A stretch of 64,000 bases of DNA. Origin: Streptomyces sp. S.PB5 (lineage in GTDB: Bacteria; Actinomycetota; Actinomycetes; Streptomycetales; Streptomycetaceae). Position 1 is the first letter of the stretch. Each line of letters begins with the position of its first letter. The notes under the pieces are model-generated. The model made no database searches. It was not told the origin of the DNA and was given only the letters and a program-made list of their open reading frames with translations. The position numbers were made by a program, and so were the translations under genes. Location: assembly GCF_030403745.1 (NCBI RefSeq), contig NZ_JAQMWP010000004.1:486652-550651 (forward strand). Direction: 5' to 3'. This document shows, in pieces, positions 8,976 through 16,155 of the stretch.

Positions 8976-9027
8976 AAGCGTGAGCTTCAACGTGTCCAAG
9001 TGTCCAGTGAGGCAGGGGAGTCCACTG

Positions 9028-10578
9028 ATGGCCGGAGCAGCATCGCCCGATCGCCGCCGTTTTCTGACGACCAGCGCAGCGGTACTGTCAGCTGTGGCCT
9101 CCACCCAGCTGTGGCTTCCCGCCACCGCGCGAGCGGCCGAACCCCCGCTGCCCGACGGGGTGTTCAGCCTGGGTGTCGCCTCCGGTGACCCCCTCCCCGA
9201 CGGCATCGTGCTGTGGACCAGACTCGCCCCCGACCCGCTCAACGGCGGGGGTATGCCCGACAGCGCGGTGTCGGTGGAGTGGGAGATCGCGGAGGACGAC
9301 CGGTTCGGAAAGCACGTACGGCGGGGCGTCGCGCAGGCGCTGCCCGAGTACGGGCACAGCGTTCATGTGGATGTACGGCATCTGCGCCCGGGCCGGGAGT
9401 ACTGGTACCGCTTCCGCGTCGGCGGGCAGATCTCGCCGACCGGCCGCACCCGCACCGCACCCCACCGCCACAGCAGCAACGGCAACCTGCGCTTCGCCCT
9501 GGCGTCCTGCCAGAACTGGCAGCACGGCTATTTCACGCCATACGCCGACATGCTCGCGCAGGACCCCGATTTCGTGCTCTTCGTCGGCGACTACATCTAC
9601 GAGTCCTCGCCCTCGGCGACGGCGCTGCGCCGGCACGAGGGCACGGGAGAGCCGTACACCCTGGTGCAGTACCGCAACCGGTACGCGCAGTACCGCACCG
9701 ACCCGGACCTCGCGGCGATGCACGCGGCGGCGCCCTTCGTCGTCACCTTCGACGACCACGAGGTCGACAACGACTGGGCCGGCGAGATCCCCCAGGACCC
9801 CGACAAGCAGCCGCACGATGCCTTCGTGGCCCGGCTCACCGCGGCCTACCAGGCGTTCTACGAGCACATGCCGGTCCGCGCGAGCTCGATCCCGAACGGC
9901 CCGCACATCCAGATGTACCGCCGCTTCGAGTTCGGCCGGCTGGCCCGGCTGAACGTCCTGGACACCCGGCAGTACCGCAGCGACCAGGTCACCAGCCAGG
10001 AGGCCGCGCAGAACCCGGCGCTCACCATGCTCGGCGCCGAGCAGAAGCAGTGGCTCCTCGACGGGCTGCACGACTCGCCGGCCCGCTGGAACCTGATCGG
10101 CTCGCAGATCATGATGGCGGAGACCGACATCCTGCTCGGCGCGGGCAAGCAGTGGTTCTACGACGCCTGGGACGGCTACCAGGTCGAGCGCAACCAGTTC
10201 CTCGCCGAGTTCGAGAGCGTTCGCAACCCGGTGGTGCTCAGCGGCGACCGCCATCTGACGATGATCAGCGACCTCAGGAAGGACTTCGCCGACCCGGCCT
10301 CCGACGTCGTCGGCGCCGAGTTCGTCGGCACGTCCATCTCCAGCAACGGCGACCAGGACCAGGCCGCCTTCCACGCCCAGTGGGACCCGCTGATGGCGGA
10401 CAACCCGCACTGGAAGTTCATCGACGCCCACCGTGGCTACCACCTCTTCGACGTCGACCGGCGCGGCATCGACGCGCAGGTCAGGGTGGTGGACACGGTC
10501 CGGCAGCCCACGGCGACGGCGAGCACGCTGGCCGCGCTGCGGGTGGAGGCGGGCCGGCCGGGGGTCGAGCTCGCGTAA
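9028..10578 (+). CDS. phoD: PhoD-type alkaline phosphatase/phosphodiesterase, Tat-exported
   Basis: This 516-residue metallophosphatase releases phosphate from organic phosphodiesters and monoesters outside the cell. A twin-arginine signal (RRRFLTTSAA at about residues 9-18) with a cut after ARA near residue 36 is followed by a Fn-III-like N-terminal domain (GVASGDPLPDGIVLWTRL region). The PhoD catalytic domain then has VGDYIYE, the metal-binding FDDHEVDNDW segment, SGDRH and NPHWKF. ATG 9028 is chosen because AGGGGAG (9014-9020) lies 7 nt upstream and the Tat motif begins directly after; longer in-frame extensions overlap the preceding gene. PhoD enzymes of this type can cleave teichoic acid, which is notable beside a wall-polymer locus. 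Confidence 0.93.
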   Translation: MAGAASPDRRRFLTTSAAVLSAVASTQLWLPATARAAEPPLPDGVFSLGVASGDPLPDGIVLWTRLAPDPLNGGGMPDSAVSVEWEIAEDDRFGKHVRRGVAQALPEYGHSVHVDVRHLRPGREYWYRFRVGGQISPTGRTRTAPHRHSSNGNLRFALASCQNWQHGYFTPYADMLAQDPDFVLFVGDYIYESSPSATALRRHEGTGEPYTLVQYRNRYAQYRTDPDLAAMHAAAPFVVTFDDHEVDNDWAGEIPQDPDKQPHDAFVARLTAAYQAFYEHMPVRASSIPNGPHIQMYRRFEFGRLARLNVLDTRQYRSDQVTSQEAAQNPALTMLGAEQKQWLLDGLHDSPARWNLIGSQIMMAETDILLGAGKQWFYDAWDGYQVERNQFLAEFESVRNPVVLSGDRHLTMISDLRKDFADPASDVVGAEFVGTSISSNGDQDQAAFHAQWDPLMADNPHWKFIDAHRGYHLFDVDRRGIDAQVRVVDTVRQPTATASTLAALRVEAGRPGVELA

Positions 10579-10918
10579 GCACCCAGCCTCGTAAGCCTCG
10601 TATGAAAGTCTGAGTGGCGGGAGCCTGGGACTCATCCGAGTCCCAGGCTCCTCTCGCTCTCACCGAGACCGAAATGCTGCGGAATCTTAATTCGGCGCCG
10701 CTGAGCGGTACCGTCGTCACAGACAGCAATACGCAACTCCTGTGGAGTTACTCACAGCAATTCCAGGGTGCTCACCACAACGGTCTCCTCAATCACCAGG
10801 AGTACAAGGTGAATGACAGGTAGCGCGCACATATGCGGCGGGCGGCGCTCACCTTGCACTGCGGTAACCCCAAGTGGGACCATTTCGGAGTTCCCTGTCG
10901 CCCCGAGGTAGGTCATCT
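10579..10918 (+). other. Intergenic region between phoD and the ribitol-phosphate cytidylyltransferase gene
   Basis: This 340-bp stretch has no convincing gene. It holds the phoD terminator (10621-10650), a relatively A/T-rich segment (10670-10810) and a 6-bp hairpin (10735-10740 with 10744-10749). A TTGCAC at 10854-10859 could serve as a -35 element. The GAGGTAGG at 10904-10911 is the ribosome-binding site of the next gene. Confidence 0.5.
10621..10650 (+). terminator. Strong intrinsic terminator after phoD
   Basis: A perfect 13-bp stem (10621-10633 with 10638-10650) with a 4-nt ATCC loop is followed by CTCTCGCTCTC. It lies 43 bp after the phoD stop. Confidence 0.8.
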
Positions 10919-12418
10919 GTGTCCCAGCACATCGCCAAGCCCCGTACCACCGCAGTGATCCTGGCCGGCGGTACCGGTCAGCGCGTGGGTCTCTCGATCC
11001 CCAAGCAGCTGCTGAAGATCGCCGGCAAGGCAGTCATCGAGCACACCCTGACCACCTTCGAGAACGCCGACTCGATCGACGACATCATCGTCCTGATGGC
11101 GCCGGGCTATGTGCCGGACATAGAGAAGATCGTGGCCAAGGCCGGGTTCACGAAGGTCAAGAAGATCATCGAGGGCGGCTCCACGCGGAACGAGACCACC
11201 GAGCGCGCCATCACCGCGCTCGGCGAGGGCCTGGCCGAGGGCGAGGACCTCAACGTCCTGTTCCACGACGCCGTTCGCCCGCTGCTGTCGCGGCGCGTCA
11301 TCGACGACTGCGTGGTCGCGCTGGAGCGTTACCAGGCCGTCGACGTCGCCATCCCGTCCGCGGACACCATCATCGTGACCCGCACCCACGGCGAGGACGG
11401 CGAGTTCATCACCGAGATCCCGGACCGCTCCCGGCTGCGCCGCGGCCAGACCCCGCAGGCCTTCAAGCTGTCCACCATCAAGCGGGCCTACGAGGTCGCC
11501 GCCGGTGACCCCAACTTCCAGGCCACGGACGACTGCTCGGTCGTGCTCAAGTACCTGCCGGACGTGCCGATCCACGTCGTCGCGGGCGACGAGTACAACA
11601 TGAAGGTCACCCAGCCCGTCGACGTCTTCATCGCCGACAAGCTCTTCCAGCTGGCCTCCACCGCCGCCCCCGAGCAGGTCTCCGAGGACGCCTACCGCGC
11701 ACTGCTGACCGGCAAGACCGTGGTGGTCTTCGGCGGTTCGTACGGCATCGGCAAGGACATCGCCGAACTCGCCGAGTCCTACGGCGCGAAGGTGTACGCG
11801 CTCGGCCGCTCCACCACCGGCACGCACGTCGAGAACCCCGAGGAGGTCGACGACGCGCTGTCCAAGGCGTACGCCGAGACCGGGCGCATCGACTACGTCG
11901 TCAACACCGCCGGTGTGCTGCGCATCGGCAAGCTCGCCGAGACCGACAACGCGACCATCGAGGAAGCGCTCAAGGTCAACTACCTGGCCCCGGTGCAGAT
12001 CGCACGTTCCAGCTACAAGTACCTGGCGGAGAGCAAGGGCCAGCTGCTGCTCTACACCTCCAGCAGCTACACCCGCGGCCGCGCCGAGTACAGCCTCTAC
12101 TCCTCCACCAAGGCCGCCATGGTGAACCTCACCCAGGCCCTGTCCGACGAGTGGGCCGGTGACGGTGTCCGCGTCAACTGCATCAACCCGGAGCGCACGG
12201 CGACGCCGATGCGCACCAAGGCCTTCGGCCAGGAGCCCTCGGGCACCCTGCTCTCCTCGGAGGCAGTCGCCCGCACCTCGCTCGACGTGCTGCTCTCCGA
12301 GCTCACCGGACATGTGATCGACGTCCGCCAGCAGGACCCGACGGCCGCCGCGGGCCAGGCCTCCGGGTTCGAGCAGGCACTTGCCAGTGTCCTGGACCGT
12401 CAGGACGGCGTGGCATAA
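10919..12418 (+). CDS. Bifunctional ribitol-5-phosphate cytidylyltransferase / ribulose-5-phosphate reductase (TarI-TarJ fusion)
   Basis: This 499-residue fusion probably makes CDP-ribitol, the activated alditol for a ribitol-type teichoic acid. Residues 1-240 are an IspD/TarI nucleotidyltransferase (AVILAGGTGQR, KQLLKIAGK, DAVRPLL). Residues about 262-499 are a short-chain dehydrogenase with the GGSYGIGK cofactor loop near 272 and the catalytic YxxxK at Tyr394-Lys398. Haemophilus Bcs1 has the same domain order with the same two activities. Staphylococcal TarJ is a different (MDR) reductase. Start GTG 10919 has GAGGTAGG upstream; an earlier start (10874) adds residues unlike the family. The next gene is a CDP-alditol phosphotransferase-like polymerase, supporting the pathway assignment. 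The N-domain alone could be mistaken for IspD. Confidence 0.85.
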   Translation: MSQHIAKPRTTAVILAGGTGQRVGLSIPKQLLKIAGKAVIEHTLTTFENADSIDDIIVLMAPGYVPDIEKIVAKAGFTKVKKIIEGGSTRNETTERAITALGEGLAEGEDLNVLFHDAVRPLLSRRVIDDCVVALERYQAVDVAIPSADTIIVTRTHGEDGEFITEIPDRSRLRRGQTPQAFKLSTIKRAYEVAAGDPNFQATDDCSVVLKYLPDVPIHVVAGDEYNMKVTQPVDVFIADKLFQLASTAAPEQVSEDAYRALLTGKTVVVFGGSYGIGKDIAELAESYGAKVYALGRSTTGTHVENPEEVDDALSKAYAETGRIDYVVNTAGVLRIGKLAETDNATIEEALKVNYLAPVQIARSSYKYLAESKGQLLLYTSSSYTRGRAEYSLYSSTKAAMVNLTQALSDEWAGDGVRVNCINPERTATPMRTKAFGQEPSGTLLSSEAVARTSLDVLLSELTGHVIDVRQQDPTAAAGQASGFEQALASVLDRQDGVA

Positions 12419-12441
12419 TCAGCGGTAATTAGACATCTGCT

Positions 12442-12492
12442 ATTCAGGCCTCTGTGTTCGCCCGTTATCGGAGCATTCGCAGGGGCCTGAAT
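12442..12492 (+). promoter_or_regulatory. Large inverted repeat in the leader of the polymerase gene
   Basis: A 13-bp stem (12442-12454 with 12480-12492, one G-U pair) and a 25-nt loop start 24 nt after the cytidylyltransferase stop, in a locally A/T-rich stretch. It can act as a terminator for the upstream gene or as a regulatory leader structure for the next. It buries the GTG at 12454, which is an argument against that codon as the start. Confidence 0.5.
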
Positions 12493-12573
12493 CAGTACCC
12501 CACGCGAATTCCTCACATTTTCGCTGCATATAAGAACCAGACCGGCACTCCCCCTCCAAGAGCAGGTTCCTCT

Positions 12574-14649
12574 GTGATAACCAGAGCCATTCGCGTCGCC
12601 CGGGTGGGCAGCGCGGCCGAGCTGGCCGCCGCGGTCCTCATGATCCTGGGCTTCCCGGCGCTCATGCTGACCGCGCTGATCCCGAGCGTCCCGGCCTTCG
12701 CGATCGCCGCCGCGGTGACGTATCTCGCGGACCACTATCTGCACCGCAAGGGCAGCTATCTGATCAACCGCCTGAGCAAGGTGCGCGCGGGTCTGTCGAT
12801 CCGCTTCCTGATCAGGCAGCTGCTGCTGCTCCTGCTGCTGGCCCGCCTGGACCTGTCGGAAGGTCTGATCTTCTACGGCGCGATCGCCTGCTTCATCACG
12901 TTCTACGGCCTCCAGGCCCCGCACGGCGCGCTGGTCACCCTGATCCGCAACCGCCGCCGGATGCCGGTCGCCACCCGCAACGTCGACCTGAAGTCCCGCA
13001 TCCGCATCCCGGACGCCCCGCCGCAGGGTCTGCTCAACCGGTCGGCCGAGAAGATACTGCACCTGGACCTGTTCGCCGTCGTCGGTGTGCTGGTCGCCGC
13101 GTGGATGGACGACTATCTGACGGCCGTCATCGGTATCGGGGTGACGATAGCGCTGGGCACCCTGTACGTCCTGGTGCTCATGCCGTACGTGCACGGCGCG
13201 AAGATCCCGCCGAACGACGAGAAGGTCCTGGCCGCCGTAGACGACTGGCTGGCCGCCTACCGGCCGGAGACGGTGCTGTACTTCTCCGGCTCCAAGGACT
13301 CGGCGTACCAGGTCAACATGTGGCTGGAGACCATGGAGCAGCTGGACTCCAAGCCGCTGATCATCCTGCGCGAGCGCGTCATCCTGCAGAACCTTGCGCC
13401 CACCACGGTCCCCGTCATCTGCGTGCCCGGAGGGGTGCACCTGATGAACATGGACCTGTCGACCGTGCGCGTCGCGCTGTACGCGGCGAACGTCGGCAAG
13501 AACATCCACCTGCTGCGCGTCCCGACCATGAAGCACGTCTTCATCGGCCACGGCGACAGCGACAAGCTCGCCAGCGTCAACCCGTTCAGCAAGGTGTACG
13601 ACGAGGTGTGGACCGCCGGGCGCGCGGGCCGCGACCGTTACGCCATCGCCGACGTCGGTGTCCGCGACGACGACATCGTGGAGGTCGGCCGCCCGCAGCT
13701 GGCGCCGATCCAGACCCGGCAGGCGGTGCCCGACGGACCCCGCGGCGGAGCCGCTGATGAGCGCTGCCCCACGGTGCTGTACGCGCCCACCTGGGAGGGC
13801 TGGGACGGCGACCCGGGCAACACCTCGATCGTGCTGGCCGGCGAGAACATCGTGAAGAAGCTCGTGAAGGCCGACCCGCCGGTCCGTGTCCTGTACAAGC
13901 CGCACCCCTTCACCGGCACCGTCAGCCCGCAGGCCGGCGCCGCGCACCGGCGGATCGTGGCCCTGGTCGAGAAGGCCGCCGCCGAGCGCGCCGCCGACGC
14001 CCGGTTCACGGTCGACGCCGTCGCCCAGCGCAAGGCCAAGGACGACCTCGTCCGCATCGAGGCCCGGATCGCCGAACTGTCCGGCACCGGCGGTGAGAAG
14101 GGCGACGAGGCCGTGGCCACCCGCGACGGCGTGGTCGACGTGGCCAAGCACGAGGAGATCGCCCGGCTGCGCGCAGAGTGGAACGACGCCTACTGGGCCT
14201 CCTTCGGCAGCCATGAGCACCGTGTCATCACGGGCGCCGAACCGCGCCTTTACGACTGCTTCAACGTCTCCGACGCGATGGTCTCCGACATCTCCTCCGT
14301 GGTCTCCGACTTCATCGCGAGCGGCAAGCCGTACGCGGTGACGGACTCCGCGGGGCTGGGCGTGGAGGAGTTCAAGCGGCAGAACACCGCGGTGCGCGCG
14401 GCGACGATCCTGTCCAACAAGGCGGCCGAGCTCGGCGGCCTGCTGGACGCGGTCCGCGACCCGGCGGGCGACCCGCTCGCCGAGGACCGCAAGGAGCTCA
14501 AGCAGTATCTGCTCGGCCCGGACGAGCCCACGTCCATCGCGCAGTTCAACACCGCGGTCGCGAACCTCTCCCTCAAGGCGGAGGCGCGCAACGTCGGCCA
14601 GGAGTCACGGGCGGCGGCGGGAGCCGCGGAGGCGACGACCAAGGCGTGA
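12574..14649 (+). CDS. Membrane-anchored CDP-glycerol/ribitol glycerophosphotransferase-like polymerase
   Basis: This protein of about 691 residues has an N-terminal membrane part with three hydrophobic blocks (about residues 15-45, 70-105 and 145-190). A TagF/TarL-type catalytic domain (about 230-660) follows. The family motifs are the FIGHGDSDK histidine loop, YAPTWEGWDGD, LYKPHPF and SDISSVVSDFIASGKPYAV. The enzyme would polymerise alditol-phosphate units onto a lipid-linked primer. GTG 12574 is preferred to GTG 12454 because the intervening 120 bp are A/T-rich and contain the stem-loop; the ribosome-binding site (AGCAGG) is weak, so the start is uncertain. It lies directly downstream of the CDP-ribitol synthase gene. 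A close paralogue is encoded on the other strand at 16156-18384. Confidence 0.82.
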   Translation: MITRAIRVARVGSAAELAAAVLMILGFPALMLTALIPSVPAFAIAAAVTYLADHYLHRKGSYLINRLSKVRAGLSIRFLIRQLLLLLLLARLDLSEGLIFYGAIACFITFYGLQAPHGALVTLIRNRRRMPVATRNVDLKSRIRIPDAPPQGLLNRSAEKILHLDLFAVVGVLVAAWMDDYLTAVIGIGVTIALGTLYVLVLMPYVHGAKIPPNDEKVLAAVDDWLAAYRPETVLYFSGSKDSAYQVNMWLETMEQLDSKPLIILRERVILQNLAPTTVPVICVPGGVHLMNMDLSTVRVALYAANVGKNIHLLRVPTMKHVFIGHGDSDKLASVNPFSKVYDEVWTAGRAGRDRYAIADVGVRDDDIVEVGRPQLAPIQTRQAVPDGPRGGAADERCPTVLYAPTWEGWDGDPGNTSIVLAGENIVKKLVKADPPVRVLYKPHPFTGTVSPQAGAAHRRIVALVEKAAAERAADARFTVDAVAQRKAKDDLVRIEARIAELSGTGGEKGDEAVATRDGVVDVAKHEEIARLRAEWNDAYWASFGSHEHRVITGAEPRLYDCFNVSDAMVSDISSVVSDFIASGKPYAVTDSAGLGVEEFKRQNTAVRAATILSNKAAELGGLLDAVRDPAGDPLAEDRKELKQYLLGPDEPTSIAQFNTAVANLSLKAEARNVGQESRAAAGAAEATTKA

Positions 14650-14660
14650 CCGGACTGACC

Positions 14661-14699
14661 GGCTGATTCGTTCGGCTGATCCGTTCGGCTGATCCGTTC
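14661..14699 (+). repeat. Three tandem 13-bp repeats
   Basis: GGCTGATYCGTTC occurs three times in a row (14661-14673, 14674-14686, 14687-14699), with one T/C difference in the first copy. It sits between the polymerase stop and its terminator. Confidence 0.9.
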
Positions 14700-14704
14700 G
14701 GCCC

Positions 14705-14748
14705 AAGGGCCCGGTTTCCGAGGAGTGATCCTCGAAAACCGGGCCCTT
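14705..14748 (+). terminator. Strong terminator after the polymerase gene
   Basis: A 20-bp stem with one mismatch (14705-14724 with 14729-14748) and a 4-nt GTGA loop are followed by TCGTACGTATCT. It is one of the longest hairpins in the window. Confidence 0.8.
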
Positions 14749-14853
14749 CGTACGTATCTCCCGGTACGGGACGCAACCTAATGTCCCGGTCGACCGTCTA
14801 TCAGGCTGCCCGTGGAGAGATTCCGGGGAAACGTGGTGTGACTAGGGGGAGAA

Positions 14854-16068
14854 GTGACCGTTGCGCAACCTGACGTGACCATCGTCATCGGTGCGTACGA
14901 AGCCATGCCGTATCTGGTCGACTGTCTGGCGTCCGTCGAGGCCCAGACGCTCGACCACGCGCGCATCGAGGTCATCGCGGTCGACGACGGCTCGGCGGAC
15001 GGCACGGGGGAGTGCCTGGAGGAGTTCGCGGCCCGCGTGGACATCCCGGTCACCGTGATCCGCCAGGACAACTCCGGCGGGCCCAGCGGCCCGCGCAACG
15101 TCGGCCTGGGCAAGGCCTCCGGACGGTATGTCTTCTTCCTCGACGCCGACGACCGGCTCGGCCCCGAGGCCCTGGAGCGGATGGTCGCGATGGCCGACCG
15201 CAACGGCACGGACGTCGTGCTCGGCCGGGTCGAGGGCGTCAACCGCAAGCCGCCCGGGTCGATGTGGGGCAGGACGCTGGAGCGCACCGACGTCTGGTCG
15301 TCCAACATCAAGTTCACGCTGAGCGCGCAGAAGCTGTTCCGGCGCGCGCTGCTGGAACGTCACGGCATGCGCTTCGACGAGTCGCTGTGGACCGGTGAGG
15401 ACGCGCTGTTCACCATGGAGGCCTATCTGCGGGCCGACGGTGTCTCCCTCCTCGACGACTACGTCTGCTACTACCTGGTGGGCCGTGAGGACGGCAAGCA
15501 CGTGACGAGGAGCGGGAGCTACACCCTGCGCTTCGACTCCGCGCGCGCCCTGATGAACCTGATCGCGGAGCTGGTCCCGGCGGGCCCGCGGCGCGACATG
15601 CTCATGGTCCGGCCCTTCCTGGTCACCCTCCTCCCGCAGTTCGGCCCGAAGTACCTGAAGGACAGCGAGGAGATCCGCCGGCACAAGTTCGAACTGGCGA
15701 AGCCGCTGATGGACGCGTACTGGACGGACGAGGTCGCCCACCGTCTCCGTGTCCACGAGCGTCTGCGCCTCCACCTGGTGGCCGAGCAGCGCCCCGAACT
15801 CCTCGCGGAGGTCGTGGAGTTCGTGCGGGCCAAGAAGCAGGCGGCCCCGCTCCTGGAGAAGCGCGGCCGCCGCGTCTACCTCGCCTACCCCTACTTCCGG
15901 GACCCCACGACCGGCCTCCCCGACCGCCTCTACCTCGCCGAGCCCCGCGAGGCCCGCCGGGTTCCGGGGTACCGCGAGGGCGGCCTCGACTCCTTCATGC
16001 GCCGGGCGGCACGCAGGGCCCGGCGCGCCCTCCCGGCCCGAGACGTGAGATCGGCCGCGGCGGTGTGA
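14854..16068 (+). CDS. Family 2 glycosyltransferase
   Basis: This 404-residue cytoplasmic GT-A glycosyltransferase has a nucleotide-binding start (VTIVIGAYEAMPYL, residues 8-21), VDDGS near 46-50 and the metal-binding DADD near 99-102. An acceptor-loop WTGEDALF near 188-195 contains a likely catalytic acid. Basic residues dominate the last 35 positions, as in peripheral membrane enzymes. It most resembles enzymes that glycosylate teichoic acid or spore-coat polymers; the sugar and acceptor cannot be deduced. GTG 14854 has GGGGGAGAAG just upstream. It is transcribed alone between a terminator and a convergent gene. Confidence 0.85.
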   Translation: MTVAQPDVTIVIGAYEAMPYLVDCLASVEAQTLDHARIEVIAVDDGSADGTGECLEEFAARVDIPVTVIRQDNSGGPSGPRNVGLGKASGRYVFFLDADDRLGPEALERMVAMADRNGTDVVLGRVEGVNRKPPGSMWGRTLERTDVWSSNIKFTLSAQKLFRRALLERHGMRFDESLWTGEDALFTMEAYLRADGVSLLDDYVCYYLVGREDGKHVTRSGSYTLRFDSARALMNLIAELVPAGPRRDMLMVRPFLVTLLPQFGPKYLKDSEEIRRHKFELAKPLMDAYWTDEVAHRLRVHERLRLHLVAEQRPELLAEVVEFVRAKKQAAPLLEKRGRRVYLAYPYFRDPTTGLPDRLYLAEPREARRVPGYREGGLDSFMRRAARRARRALPARDVRSAAAV

Positions 16069-16081
16069 CACCCGGGGCGCC

Positions 16082-16102
16082 GGACCGGCCTCGCCCCGGT
16101 CC
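16082..16102. terminator. Weak hairpin between convergent genes
   Basis: A 7-bp stem (16082-16088 with 16096-16102) lies in the 87-bp, C-rich gap between the glycosyltransferase and the convergent polymerase-like gene. It is a possible shared terminator. Confidence 0.3.
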
Positions 16103-16155
16103 CCGCCGCCTCCCCGCCGCCTCCTCGGGGCCTGCGCGAGCCCGCCTCCCCGGGG

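Noticed and set aside
10614..10823. 69-codon open frame after phoD
   Set aside because: It covers the phoD terminator hairpin and an A/T-rich leader; no ribosome-binding site and no high-G+C codon pattern.
10874..12418. IspD (isoprenoid cytidylyltransferase) as the identity of the fused enzyme
   Set aside because: The fused SDR domain and the neighbouring TagF-like polymerase fit ribitol phosphate activation much better.
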